DNA of 64,000 nucleotides from Corynespora cassiicola (Eukaryota > Ascomycota > Dothideomycetes > Pleosporales > Corynesporascaceae). The position numbers and the translations under genes were made by a program. The stretch is from contig JAEUWY010000001.1 in the NCBI GenBank assembly GCA_022059125.1, positions 4,960,001 through 5,024,000 on the forward strand, written 5' to 3'. The stretch's first letter is position 1, and every line of letters starts with the position of its first letter. The notes under the pieces were generated by a model. The model was not told the origin of the DNA, made no database searches, and worked only from the letters and a program-made list of their open reading frames with translations. Positions 10,269-20,865 of this stretch are shown here, piece after piece.

Positions 10269-13216
10269 TCATCGCCCCTGATAAGCCGCGTACATCTCAG
10301 ACTGCGTGGGCAGGTGGGAGAGACTCGCGTCTGAGGCCCGGCTCAAGTTGACATTGTCCTTTGCCTCTGTGGGCAAGCCCGGGGCGTGCTTGTGGATGCT
10401 GTTCTGCAGCGTGGACCCCGAGAAAACATTGCTTTGGCCTTTTGCATCCTGGCCTTCTGGTGCTAGGCCGGCTTGTCGAGCACCCTCCGGCACCGCAGTC
10501 GCCTGTGGCTGTGCCTGCCGACCCATCTGTCTCTGTACGGCCTGTGCCTCCAACGCTTGTTTGAGTGTCGGAAAGGTCCCCGGGGGGAATCGCGACGAGT
10601 ACGACTTGAGCCTCGGGTCTGAAGGGACGCCCAACATGAACTTTCCAAACCCCGCCAGTCCCCTGCCGACGGTGGCCAGCGTGATGGTCTGCTTCTGCTG
10701 CATTTGAAGAATCTCGTTGCGCCGCGCATTCGATTCGGCCAGTGCAGCATCCACCTTGTCTGTATCGTCGACACGCTGCAGCAAGTTAGCCATGGCAATT
10801 TGCTCATAACATTCGGCCCCCTTACATGATATCCAGTCCTCTCTTTTGCTTCGTTGACTTTGAGGTTCGTAAGATCCTGCACATGGCGCACTTGCTCTTG
10901 CCTTTCCTGTTCACTGAGCCGAGGGTTCTCTCGAATAGCAGCCATGGCCTCGCCAGCTTCCTTGTTGATTTTCACCATCTCTCTATTGAGGTGTTGGACA
11001 ACGTAGGCTCTGAAGACATCGGCTCGATCCCCTTCGGGCAGTGTATCTACGCCGGGTTTGTAGCCCATCATTTCTGCGCGTCGCTCGTAGATATGCGTGA
11101 AGGACATTTGATCTGTGTCGTATGCCGAGTGTCCGTGCCAGGTTTGGGTGGCATCACGTACGCTGACGGTATCTGGGTCAGTGTAGAACTGCGGTGTCGG
11201 CTGGGCAGACATGTATCGTATCGCGTCGTCGTAGCCTCGCTCCTTGCGCTCTTGGTTGTGTCGTGCAATTTGCTCCTCGATTGTCTCTCCAGCCCGCCGG
11301 CCAGCATCGATTTCACCCGCTCGTGGTGCGCGCCCCGTCTTGTGCTCCCAGGGACGGTTGGAACGGTGCTTGCGCAGCGATTTGACAGGGTGTAAGGGAA
11401 CTTGAAGAGTGTCACCAGTAGTCTTGTAAGTCCGGGGGAATACGCTTAGATGGTGCTGGTTGCCTTTGGCGTCTGAATGCTTTTCTGCACCGTCCCCTTG
11501 GATAGACGGTGCATAGTCGATCTCAGATTCATGAGTAAACGAATGACCAGTGTCAGATGAAGCGATACCCTTGTATTTGTGACCATAGGTGTGACCTAAG
11601 CTCGAGATTTCCGGAGAGTCTGTTCTAGATAGAGTGTTTCCATCTGATTCCGAGAGCGTGTCCCCGGCCGGTACATCGCCACCATAGAGGCCTCTTCCCC
11701 AGCCTGCCATGCCATATGTCGGCTTGTTGGTAAATTTTTGTCGGTTGCTGTATGCTCCCTCACCGCTATTCTTTTGTTGCCCCGGGACCATTGGTGGTGT
11801 TCTACGTAAACTGGTTCCGCTTGCATCGCTTGGCCCATACGTTCCAAATACACGGGGCTTATCATCATCTGGTGTACCACTCAGAGTACCGAAAGGGTGC
11901 CTTGGAGCCTTGTGAGTACTAGGCTGAAAATGTTCATCGGTGCTCCCATAACTGCGAGCTGGTGCCAAAACAGGTGCTGGGGAATGTAGCTGACTGTCAT
12001 AGTCTGACGGCGACGGACTGCGAAAAGTATCATGAATGTGGCCTGTCGATTTATCCGAGGAAGTCGCATGCAAAGAGCCATCTCTGTTTCTTTCGGCGGT
12101 CTGCTGTTGGGGAAAATTCCACTGACTAGGTAGAGAGGCAACGCCTTCCTCACTAGACGATCCCCTCCTCCCTTTGAAGGTCGAACTCGGAGTCATAAGA
12201 TCACTTACACGGCCAATTTGCCTAGAAGTTGCGCGAGACGAACTCGAAAGAGCACGCCTAACAGTTTCCTCTCCACTGCTGCTGCTACCACTACTGGTTT
12301 CGAACTGATAGGGCCCTTTGGCCCTCCACAAAGGATGCTGTATGGGTGGGGTGCTACCAGTGCTTTTGTTGCCCCATTGAGGTTCCTTGGTGAATGATGC
12401 TGGTAGTTGCGGCAATGCCACATCTCCAGCGTCATCATGGTGGTCCGCGGGTCGGTATCCTATCTGAGATGCAGACAATATGTGCTTGCTAGGAGTTTCT
12501 TTGCCTGTGGAGCCGGAATCATCAGATGTGTCCCTGTTGAAGCTAGATACTGAGTCACTCTCGATCCATTCCGGAGAATCGTCTTCCTGTTCGGACGCTG
12601 AATGATTCGATTTGGTGTTTTGAGCGACCATGTTATCGCTAGGTATAGCAGCGTCCGAGGGTGAACCGAGGCACTTTGAGCTGGGGCGCCCTTGGTCAAG
12701 AGAAACCGAGGTACTCTCTAGTCTGGGTGAAATCGCTTTTCGCTCTTCAAGTAGAGTTATAGGGTTGTTAGGGCTAACTTTGTTGAATACGTCAGAGCGC
12801 TCGTTCGTTTCCCGTTGTGCAATTGACGGGCTGTCCTGTCTTTGCTCCTTGACTGTACCTGTATCTGAAGCCTTTGAAACCCTCAAGCTGTGTCCCCTCT
12901 TCCACTCATTAAGCCCAGCCCTGTCTCCTCTTGTAGGCGCCTCCGAGTCGCTGGCTTCCAGGCCACGCCAGTCCCAGAAACTACCCGTACTCCCCTTGTT
13001 GTCGTCTCCAGTTTCGTACAAGTTCTCTACAAGATTAACGTGAGTACTCTTTAGTTGCTTGTCAATTTCGTTGTAGATTTTCTGCGCTTCCTGTGACTTG
13101 GGAACAACTAAATAATCGACAAGCTCCCTGGCAAAATCCAGTTGCTTGGAGGAGATGAGAGCGTCCTCCGGAGAGCATGCGTTATGGGATGCGAGGTTGG
13201 GTATATCGGATTCCAT
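10269..13216 (-). CDS. Large low-complexity protein with C-terminal coiled-coil/helical region, function unknown
   Basis: Two exons (13216-10826, 10775-10269) with a 50-base intron (GTAAGG...CTTGCTGCAG) give 965 residues. Splicing joins AKERTGYH to RVDDTDKVDAAL, keeping one frame. Residues 1 to about 60 form an acidic helical segment (LDFARELVDYLVVPKSQEAQ). Residues 60-600 are Ser/Thr/Gly-rich and probably disordered. The last third is charged and helical, including a run of ExxRQEQVRHVQDL type, followed by a conserved-looking block (GRGLAGFGKFMLGVPSDPR) and a Gln-rich tail. No catalytic motif, TM or signal peptide was seen. I do not recognise a family; a scaffold or cytoskeletal role is only a guess. 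Confidence 0.75.
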
Positions 13217-13876
13217 TGAAGAGACCGATGAGGAATTTTAGCAGGTTGAAGTACATATGTGAATAAGGTGATGTGAATATTTCGATGTAGAAATCTGAGA
13301 TAGGCGTCCTTCACACACATATTTGCCCCCAAATCTGTGTTTGTCATTGCTCTGCAGGGCTGCAACATCAAACCCAAGAGCCAGTGATGTACTAGAGATA
13401 AGTTGTATGACTTCAGTGCTGATCGCAGTCATTGAATGTTGGTATGCAAGATTGGACTCCAATGTTTGTGTATGCTACCCTGCCAACTTATGAGTCGATG
13501 TACATAAAGCCGAGTGGCCCAGAAGCGTTTGTTTCTGCGACCTGCAACGCGACTCGAGTCTGTAGCATATCAGTACATGGTCCACGGGTGATGACTAAGA
13601 ATATATATCGTATTGGATAGTACCTTTAGGAGAGGTATTATTGTCACGTATGCTAAGCAGTAGCAACCGTTGAGCCACCAACAATTGCGTCTAGACGCCC
13701 CAGACTCCGATGCTGCTAGTACCCGAATCCACACCGCCGATAAGATGCTAACTTATGTACAAGAGACGGGAAAAGAAACCAGGATGCTCACTGGGGATAT
13801 CACGCTCCTGAAATATTATCAACGCCCTGCCAAGGAGGCACATTTTGACCTCCTGAATGTGTGTGCTCTGGAAATT
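13217..13876. promoter_or_regulatory. Intergenic: promoter of the 965-residue gene, 3' region of the mitochondrial carrier
   Basis: Both neighbours are on the minus strand. No gene seen in 660 bases. Confidence 0.6.
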
Positions 13877-15160
13877 TTATTCCGAGTCCTCGTTCTGCCT
13901 GATATGCTCGCCCTCGCGCTTCAGTCGCTGATGCAATAACTTCAGCGACTCGTACGTCATCATGGTGGTGACAGCGGCGGGAACCGCCCGTACCATGTTG
14001 GTGCCCATGCCATTGTAAAAAGCCCGCCACCCTTCCTCTTGTAGGATGGTGGTACAGGTCTTCAACACGCCTCGATATCTTGGAATGTTGATCATACCGT
14101 CCGAAGAAGCAGTCCCCGGCGGTCGCGTACGATGGCCGGCACCGCTGTGGCCACCGCGGAATGAGATGTCCTCATGCGAATGCGAGGGCAAAGTGCGCTG
14201 CTGTGTCTGCAGGCGAGTGCGAAGGACCTCGTGCGGATAGGTTGCCGAGGTGGCACAAATCTTGCTCAACACAGTTGCGCTGAGGATTCCAAGCCAGTGG
14301 GTGTGCTCGTCGGCTGGCTTGATTTGCCCCATCTCGAGGCCGGTGAAGCGTTTTTTGAAATACTCGTATAGTGGGAACTGGATGGCGACATGTGTCAGAC
14401 CCAGTAGAGCCGGCGCCAAACCCGAGTAGAAGGCGGCAATGCCTTCGTTCCTGTACATTTTTCTAAACGCATCCAGGGTTCCTCTGTATTGCCACGGAGG
14501 GCGGTGCTCCTCTACGGCGCGGGAGCTCACTTGCGACATTAACCTCGTCTTGATGACCCATATCGGGTTGGTGGCCAGTGTGGAGCAAGCGCCTGCAGTA
14601 ATCGAGGCCGAAACTTGGGTGAACCAGGTGCTTTTCTTATCCGCTGTGTTCCGCAGTCAGCCTCGGTCGTAGCTCGGAGACAGGCCTCACCCACCAGTTT
14701 TTGAACTGTAGTATGTTTTGGAGTAGTCGTATACGCTCATGTACACGGCCCAGGTGGGGATGTACCCTAGCAGCATCGGCCCGAGCCCTCTATACATGCC
14801 TCGAAAGCCATCTTCGGTCCAGATGACACGCGCAGTGCCCAGCAGGCCATTGTACACGGCACGCGCAGGGCGGGCGAGGTTTCTCGGGCGGAACGAGCCC
14901 TGGGCCTGCAAGCGGGTTTTGATGACGTCGAGCGGGCACGTCACGATGCCAGAAGCGACACCGGCGACGGCGCCGCAAAAGGCATTGGCGCTGGCGTCGG
15001 GGATGGCAGCAAACTTGACGGCCAGAATAGAGTACGGAGAGCCCCACGGCGTCGGCTGCGACGGGTTGTCGCGGGAGGAATCTCTTTGAGGCATCGGCGC
15101 ATACCCTGGGGCGATGGAAGTGGTCGGGGACGGCGGCGGCGCGGGTTCGTCGGCGGACAT
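13877..15160 (-). CDS. Mitochondrial carrier, NAD+ transporter type (Yia6/Yea6-like)
   Basis: Two exons (15160-14695, 14643-13877) with a 51-base intron give 410 residues. Three carrier repeats are visible with signatures PLDVIKTRLQ, PIWVIKTRL and PHEVLRTRL, the mitochondrial carrier PxDxxK pattern, with six expected TM helices in the inner membrane. The second repeat contains YSGLAPALLGLTHVAIQFPLYE, very like yeast Yia6/Yea6, which bring NAD+ into the matrix; pyrimidine-nucleotide carriers of the Rim2 group are the main alternative. An insert of about 30 residues rich in His/Gly/Arg lies between the last matrix motif and the final repeat half. It is transcribed head-to-head with QCR7 from a 521-base shared region. 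Confidence 0.92.
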
Positions 15161-15681
15161 TGCGTAGAGCTGCGCATGGCATGGAGGTTAGAGACGGGTG
15201 ATGGCAGAGACGGGCGCGGGCGGATTCCTACAGGCCGTCGTCCCCCTCAAGGTGCCTCAGTGTGCGGAAGCCCCGCAGCACTTGAGTGACACAATAGCTA
15301 GCGATTGAGCGGCTCCATTTACTGGCGGGCGCGGCGGTGAGGGCAGGATGCGGGGGGGGTGATGCGAAAGGAGGGCGGGCTGGCGGACTGGGGGCGGCGC
15401 CGTGGGTCAGGCTGGACGGCGCGCTGAGGAGTGGTGCAGGTGTGGTGTAGGACTGGCCTGGCCGGGCACACGACGAAAGCCTTCGCTCGGTGGGTGGGGA
15501 ATCGGCCTTGCTTTGAAAGCTGCAAGCTCGGCCTGTCGCTCAGCCTTGGCACGCTTGAGCCAATTCGCTTCAAGGCTTTGCTCAACCTCATCGCGACGAC
15601 CCTCAACCCTCCGACCCCCAATTGCCCGCCCCTCCGTCCTCGAACCCCCCGAATCGACCCCCGAATCGACCGACCGCCATC
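15161..15681. promoter_or_regulatory. Shared bidirectional promoter of the mitochondrial carrier and QCR7
   Basis: Divergent start codons at 15160 (minus) and 15682 (plus). CCAAT boxes lie at 15560-15564 and 15618-15622 on the plus strand, 118 and 60 bases before the QCR7 start. CCAAT is the site of the HAP/CBF complex, which controls respiratory genes in fungi; occupancy here is inferred. Confidence 0.55.
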
Positions 15682-16284
15682 ATGTCTGCCCCGTCGCTCG
15701 CCCCCTACATCGTCAAGCGGCCCTGGCTGCTCAAGTGGATGAAGCCGCTGTCCAACTGGTACTGCAATGCTGCGGGCTACAGGCAGCTCGGATTGAAGTA
15801 CGACTCCCCCTCTCGCTCGCGCCAATGCGCCTCAGCCGTGCTGGAACGGGCTGCTGCCGCCGTTTGGTGCCCCCGCATGGATGAACTGACGTCCTTTTGT
15901 CCGCAGGGCCGATGATCTGATTCCCGAGGAGAACGACACCGTCCAGCTCGCCCTCAAGCGCCTACCTCCCAAGGAGGCCTACGACCGCGTCTTCCGCCTG
16001 CGCCGCGCCTTCCAGGTATAGCCAATGGGATCGTGCTGTTGTGGACAATCCAGCTAAGATGATGCAGCTCTCCGTCGCCCACCAGCTTTTGCCCAAGGAG
16101 GAGTGGACCAAGCCCGAGGATGTGAGCAGCATGAAGGTCTTTCGGTGGAGCGTGGATGCTAATTTTTGCCTAGGACCACGCCTACCTCTCCCAGTACATT
16201 GAGCAGATCGAGGCCGAGTTCAAGGAGCGCGAGGATCTGGAGTCGATGGTTGTGCAGAAGAGGGCGCAGAACGCGAAGGCCTAG
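15682..16284 (+). CDS. QCR7: Cytochrome bc1 complex subunit 7 (ubiquinol-cytochrome c reductase 14 kDa)
   Basis: A small matrix-side subunit of respiratory complex III, needed for its assembly around cytochrome b. Four exons (15682-15797, 15907-16015, 16068-16121, 16174-16284) separated by introns of 109, 52 and 52 bases give 129 residues, the usual length. The join restores [17 protein letters not shown] and [20 protein letters not shown], then [17 protein letters not shown], all strong family matches. The three introns within 390 coding bases make this gene invisible to simple ORF scanning. It has no cleavable presequence, as in other members. Confidence 0.97.
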
Positions 16285-18716
16285 GCGGATGTGTTTATAA
16301 GGCTTTTTGGATGTGATGACAACTACCGGGCAGGACGGGACAAGCTGTGCATTAGAGTGTATATCACCAAGACTTTTCTTTCTGCAGTATGACCAACCGC
16401 AATGACTCTGCTCAAGTACCCCGTTTTCAATTCCGAAGGAAAGCTACAAATGCACGGATTATGATATTCTATGCCGGGGTTATCCCCCGCAATTGCTCGT
16501 CCACAAAAGATTTCTGCGGGGATGATGCGCCTTCGCCGGCACGACCGTAAGAGTCCTCATGTTTGGTCTCGTCCCATCTTGTCTTCCTCTCAGGCCCTCC
16601 TTGTGCCATTCAGCAACGTGCAGTTGCTGTTTTGCGGGGACTCGTTCGTTTCTTTGGAAAAATATATGATGCGGAAATTCGCCCCAGAAGGTCATTCTAT
16701 ATACCTTTACTCTGATTGGTCGGGTTACCAAACAGTGGGCCATCACGAAATGGTCCATTTCCAGTCTACACCTATGGAACAAAGCAATTGAACAAAGCAA
16801 TTATGGATCTTGATGAATGCAGGTTTAGGATAAACTCTTCCAGCAATCTGCCTCGTAAGTTCTAGAGTTTCGTGTCCTGCACCCTAATATAGACTGTGTT
16901 CGTCTCAATATTAAACACAAGGCTAACGCGTCTGCAGGCTGATCTCAACTTTGGAAAAACATTATCCCAGCACTCAGCTCTTTCTTGTGTACCTCCTATG
17001 GGAGGGTATCGATGGTTTTTCTTTTATACAGCGCGGCCAGTGCTATGGACGGCCTCAATAATATACTATGTGATTACCATATTAAGCATATGTACTATAT
17101 CGTATGCGTCGCACTATCCAGCCCGTCGAATACCATAGAAATAATGTCTATAGATGTAGTTTAGAAAGCGAGTTCTCGTGACCACGCGCTGGCTTTCTCA
17201 GTGCTGACTATGGGTATATAGCCCAGAAATACAAAGCAGGAGAACTTTTCTTAGCTGCATAGTTACTATAATCAAGTTATGCCCAGGCTTTGATTAAATC
17301 GTAAAGTACTACTGCCTGTTTAAAAGTATGTAGATTTTATCTCGATACTTTTTTCCGGTCCATTCTTGCTAAATTCTAAAAGGGAGACAAAAACTTACCA
17401 AGTTTAGAAAAGAAAACTCTGAATAGAGCTTTTTTGAACTTGAAATATAAGACTAGACGACCATATTACTATAAAGCCTTTAATGAATTAGGTGCAGTAA
17501 TGTCCTTTTGATAAGGCATGTGTACTTTTAGCGATACAAAAATTGTATTCAGGAATGTGCTATAGAATTAAAGGGCTCGCTTTAGATTATATTTCCTTCT
17601 TTGTAATGCTCTTTATGTACACATATGGCCCGGCATGCAATCCTTTAAATACATTTAGAAAACTTTAGAAACCGTTTCTAGAAAGCGAACGTGTCGTAAG
17701 TATAAAATTTAGTGACATAGTGGAAAAGTAGTTATCAGAAAGAAGAGAAATAAGTTCTTTTAGATCCATAAGCGAGATGTTGCTCGAATAAATACTAATT
17801 TAAGTTGCACTATAGGATCCGTGGTAGGAACAAGTGTACCTAGATAGGAAAACACCTTAAGAATTGTCTCCATGGACTTGATCTTCTACATTGCCTTACG
17901 GGAAATCGCTGGGTACAGAATGATTGATCACTTACAGGTCAATCCTGAACCAGGATTATCGTCACTTCCATGCACGATCAATCAGCCATGAATAGAGCTC
18001 AGATGAAATTAAGTAGGAAATAATATAATTGCAAGTAATTCAGATTTACCTAAGTAAGCCTAGAGTTAGCCAGTTTCTGTCAAAAGCAGTAAAACGGGGG
18101 ATAACGGTACAGAAGTACATTGATCGAATCCCTGCAGCTGGTTGGAGCCAACTCATTTTCATATATCAATCTCGAGAGTTAAATCAACAATAAAACGACT
18201 CCCAAATTAAAGAGCAGGTCTTTCTGTGGGGCATTTCAACATTTCAACGTTCCAAGGTTGCCCACCTAGTGCCCAGGCGGTTTTATGAAATCGTTCACGT
18301 GACCCAGAAGCTGCGAGACTGCCGCCTCTTGAGGCCGAGCATTCTGAAGACCCAGATAGCGTGATAAGGATTAGATAAAAAAGGTTTTGAGAAGTGGCTA
18401 CTTTTTACATCGTTCGCAGTCCTGGCTACGTCCAGTTTCCGCCAATGAAGGAAAATGGGAGCGCGGTTCTGCCCAGCCAATGCGAACAATGCGAGCCATG
18501 CTTGCCCTCACATGACTTCGCGCTGACGAGGTCTCGCCGGGAACGCGCAGCTCCCCGCGTCAGACGTTGTCACCTCCATGCTACCACCCAGACGCCCAAT
18601 CGCTTTGTTATCAAAACTTCAGGTCTGTCTTCGCTCTTCGCAATGTCTTTCCAAGGCATAACTGACTGGTTCAGGAGATCGCAATCGGATTCCCGACGTC
18701 ATCTAGTAAACCCACC
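16285..18716. other. Gene-free AT-rich island (16.85-18.3 kb), possibly decayed repeat DNA
   Basis: After the QCR7 3' region the base composition shifts sharply to AT, with many TAG/TAA codons in all frames from about 16,850 to 18,300, then returns to GC-rich promoter DNA for the glycosylase gene. No terminal repeats, transposase motifs or gene remnants could be recognised by eye. Such islands in ascomycetes are often transposons degraded by repeat-induced point mutation, but that is an inference. Confidence 0.5.
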
Positions 18717-20865
18717 ATGTCGCTACGTCGCTCAGCGCGCATATCAACCTCTACTGCTTCTGCAGCCCCTGACCCGAAGCTCCCTGATACAAAGCACAAA
18801 TCTAGCACCAAGGCACCACCCAAACCAACCACTAAGAAACGCAAAACGTCACCCAAGAACATTGTTGACTCTGCACCCTCGCTGAAACCCTCCAGCGCTA
18901 AGGTTGAGTTCGCCGTCCCCGAACCTCCAACGACGCCGACGTCGAAAAAGCGTCGCAAAGCAGCTTCAGAGTCCCCTCTGAAGCCCCCGCCGTTCACACC
19001 CACGCCATCCGGTGTCGGCCTGATTACCTCGGCCGAGTCCTCGCATCCGCTCGAGGACCTAGGTCAGTCCAAACCGAGGCCTACAGAGCCGCATGCCACG
19101 AATGCACCGCTGGCTACTCCTGGAGGTTCCCGGGTCGTTGCGTACGCCGCATCACCCGTCAAAAACCCGGCGTCGTCGCAGCAAGAAGATGGCGTATCGC
19201 CGAGCAAGAAGCGCAGGAAGGAAGTCGTCCCTCCAGATGTTGGGTCCTTGAGACCACCTACATCCAATGTAGATACGCTGCTCAAGGAGGCCTGTGAGCA
19301 TTTGTGCAATGTGGATGAGAAACTGAGGTCGTTGGTCGAGAAGCATCACTGCAAGATATTCGATCCTGAGGGGCTGAGGGAAGTGGTAGACCCTTTCACA
19401 GCATTGGCCAGCGGGATTATCGGACAACAAGTACGTTCTTTTTCTAATACTGAAGATGTGCTCGTGACGGCATACGGTATGGCAATGCTGGGACGAGTAG
19501 AATGCGGCCAAGGAGTATGATCTGCTGTTTGGAGAGCTTGCATCGAAACCCATATATACGAGCAATACGATTACATACTAACAAAATTTAATCACTACTC
19601 TAGGTATCAGGCCAAGCGGCAGCCTCTATCCGCAAGAAGTTTACCGCCCTGTTCGAGGAAACGCACCCCGCCTTCCCCTCCCCAAGCCAAGTCGTCTCCA
19701 AAGATCTCCCCACTCTCCGCACGGCAGGCCTCTCTCAACGGAAAGCAGAGTACGTCCAGCCCAGCCCATCCCAATCTCCCACCCGAACTCTATTCTCGCG
19801 CCAAGCGGCGCAAACCGAACCTTGATCGTCCAGAAAATCACCGTACGGGGGGCACAAGTGAACAATGCTAATATGGGGGCCGCTCGTGACACAGGTACAT
19901 CCATGGTCTGGCAGAGAAGTTCGTCTCTGGCGAGCTAAGCGCGCAAATGCTCATCAGCGCCTCCGACGACGAGCTCATTGAGAAGCTAGTCGCTGTCCGG
20001 GGCCTCGGGAGATGGAGCGTCGAGAGTGAGTGCACCTGCTGGCTGCAACTGCGTGCATGCGCGTATGCGTGTATGCACACCACCTCTTTCTGCCTCGTAC
20101 TCGTCGGCCGAGATGGATGCCCGCATGTTGTACTCTACGTCGCAGTGCTAATCCCTGCCAGTGTTCGCCTGCTTCGGTCTCAAGAGAATGGACGTATTCA
20201 GCACAGGGGACCTAGGCGTCCAGTAAGTTTGTTTTTTTCGTTTCCACTGCGTTTGCCTCTTCTCACGCGCGGTTTTGCCTCAATAGAGATGATTCCCGAG
20301 TGTACGTGTTTGAAAGTGGCATGGCTGTGCTAACGGTGACGTACGCTCGCAGGCGCGGCATGGCCACGTACATGGGCCGCAATGTGTCCAAATTGAAAGC
20401 CAAAGGCGGGAAATGGAAGTAAGCCACATACTCCACGTTTTTCTACATTTTTCATCTACGTTGGCGTTTTTGGCAGCCCCTCGTTCTCACACCCGAGCGA
20501 GCCCCGTATCTTATCTCAGCGTGGCATGCAAAATTCCCCGAGACAGCCTGGGCACGCATGACCCTCACTTCTACAACCCCGCCATATTTTTATTCGCTTG
20601 TTTTCTCCCTTTATTCTCCGTGGTGGGTTGAGAGGGGGGATAAGCATGTGTGCAGTGCTGATTTGCATGCGCAGATACATGTCCGAGCAAGAGATGCTCG
20701 ACATTGCGGCCAGGTTTTCGCCGTACAGGTGCGTCCATCTCCACGTCTGACCATGACGTGCATTGTAGCATGCAGGCAAAGCGGGCTGATGCGAAAACTA
20801 GGTCGCTGTTCATGTGGTACATGTGGCGAATCGAGGACGTGGATATTTCGGTTCTGCAAAACTGA
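18717..20865 (+). CDS. MAG1: DNA-3-methyladenine glycosylase II (Mag1/AlkA-like, HhH-GPD)
   Basis: Removes alkylated purines to start base-excision repair in the nucleus. Seven exons (18717-19430, 19604-19749, 19895-20025, 20162-20222, 20353-20418, 20675-20728, 20802-20865) give 411 residues. The N-terminal 170 or so residues are Lys/Pro/Ser-rich, with basic clusters fit for nuclear targeting. The core carries GIIGQQ-VSGQAA, the helix-hairpin-helix LVAVRGLGRWSVE, and MFACFGLKRMDVF followed by TGDLGVQ, where the Asp of the GD pair is the expected catalytic residue. It ends SLFMWYMWRIEDVD as in fungal relatives. Introns are 73-256 bases, far larger than elsewhere in the window. Exon 4-5 joining skips a possible extra mini-exon near 20,290, so that junction is the least certain. 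Confidence 0.9.
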
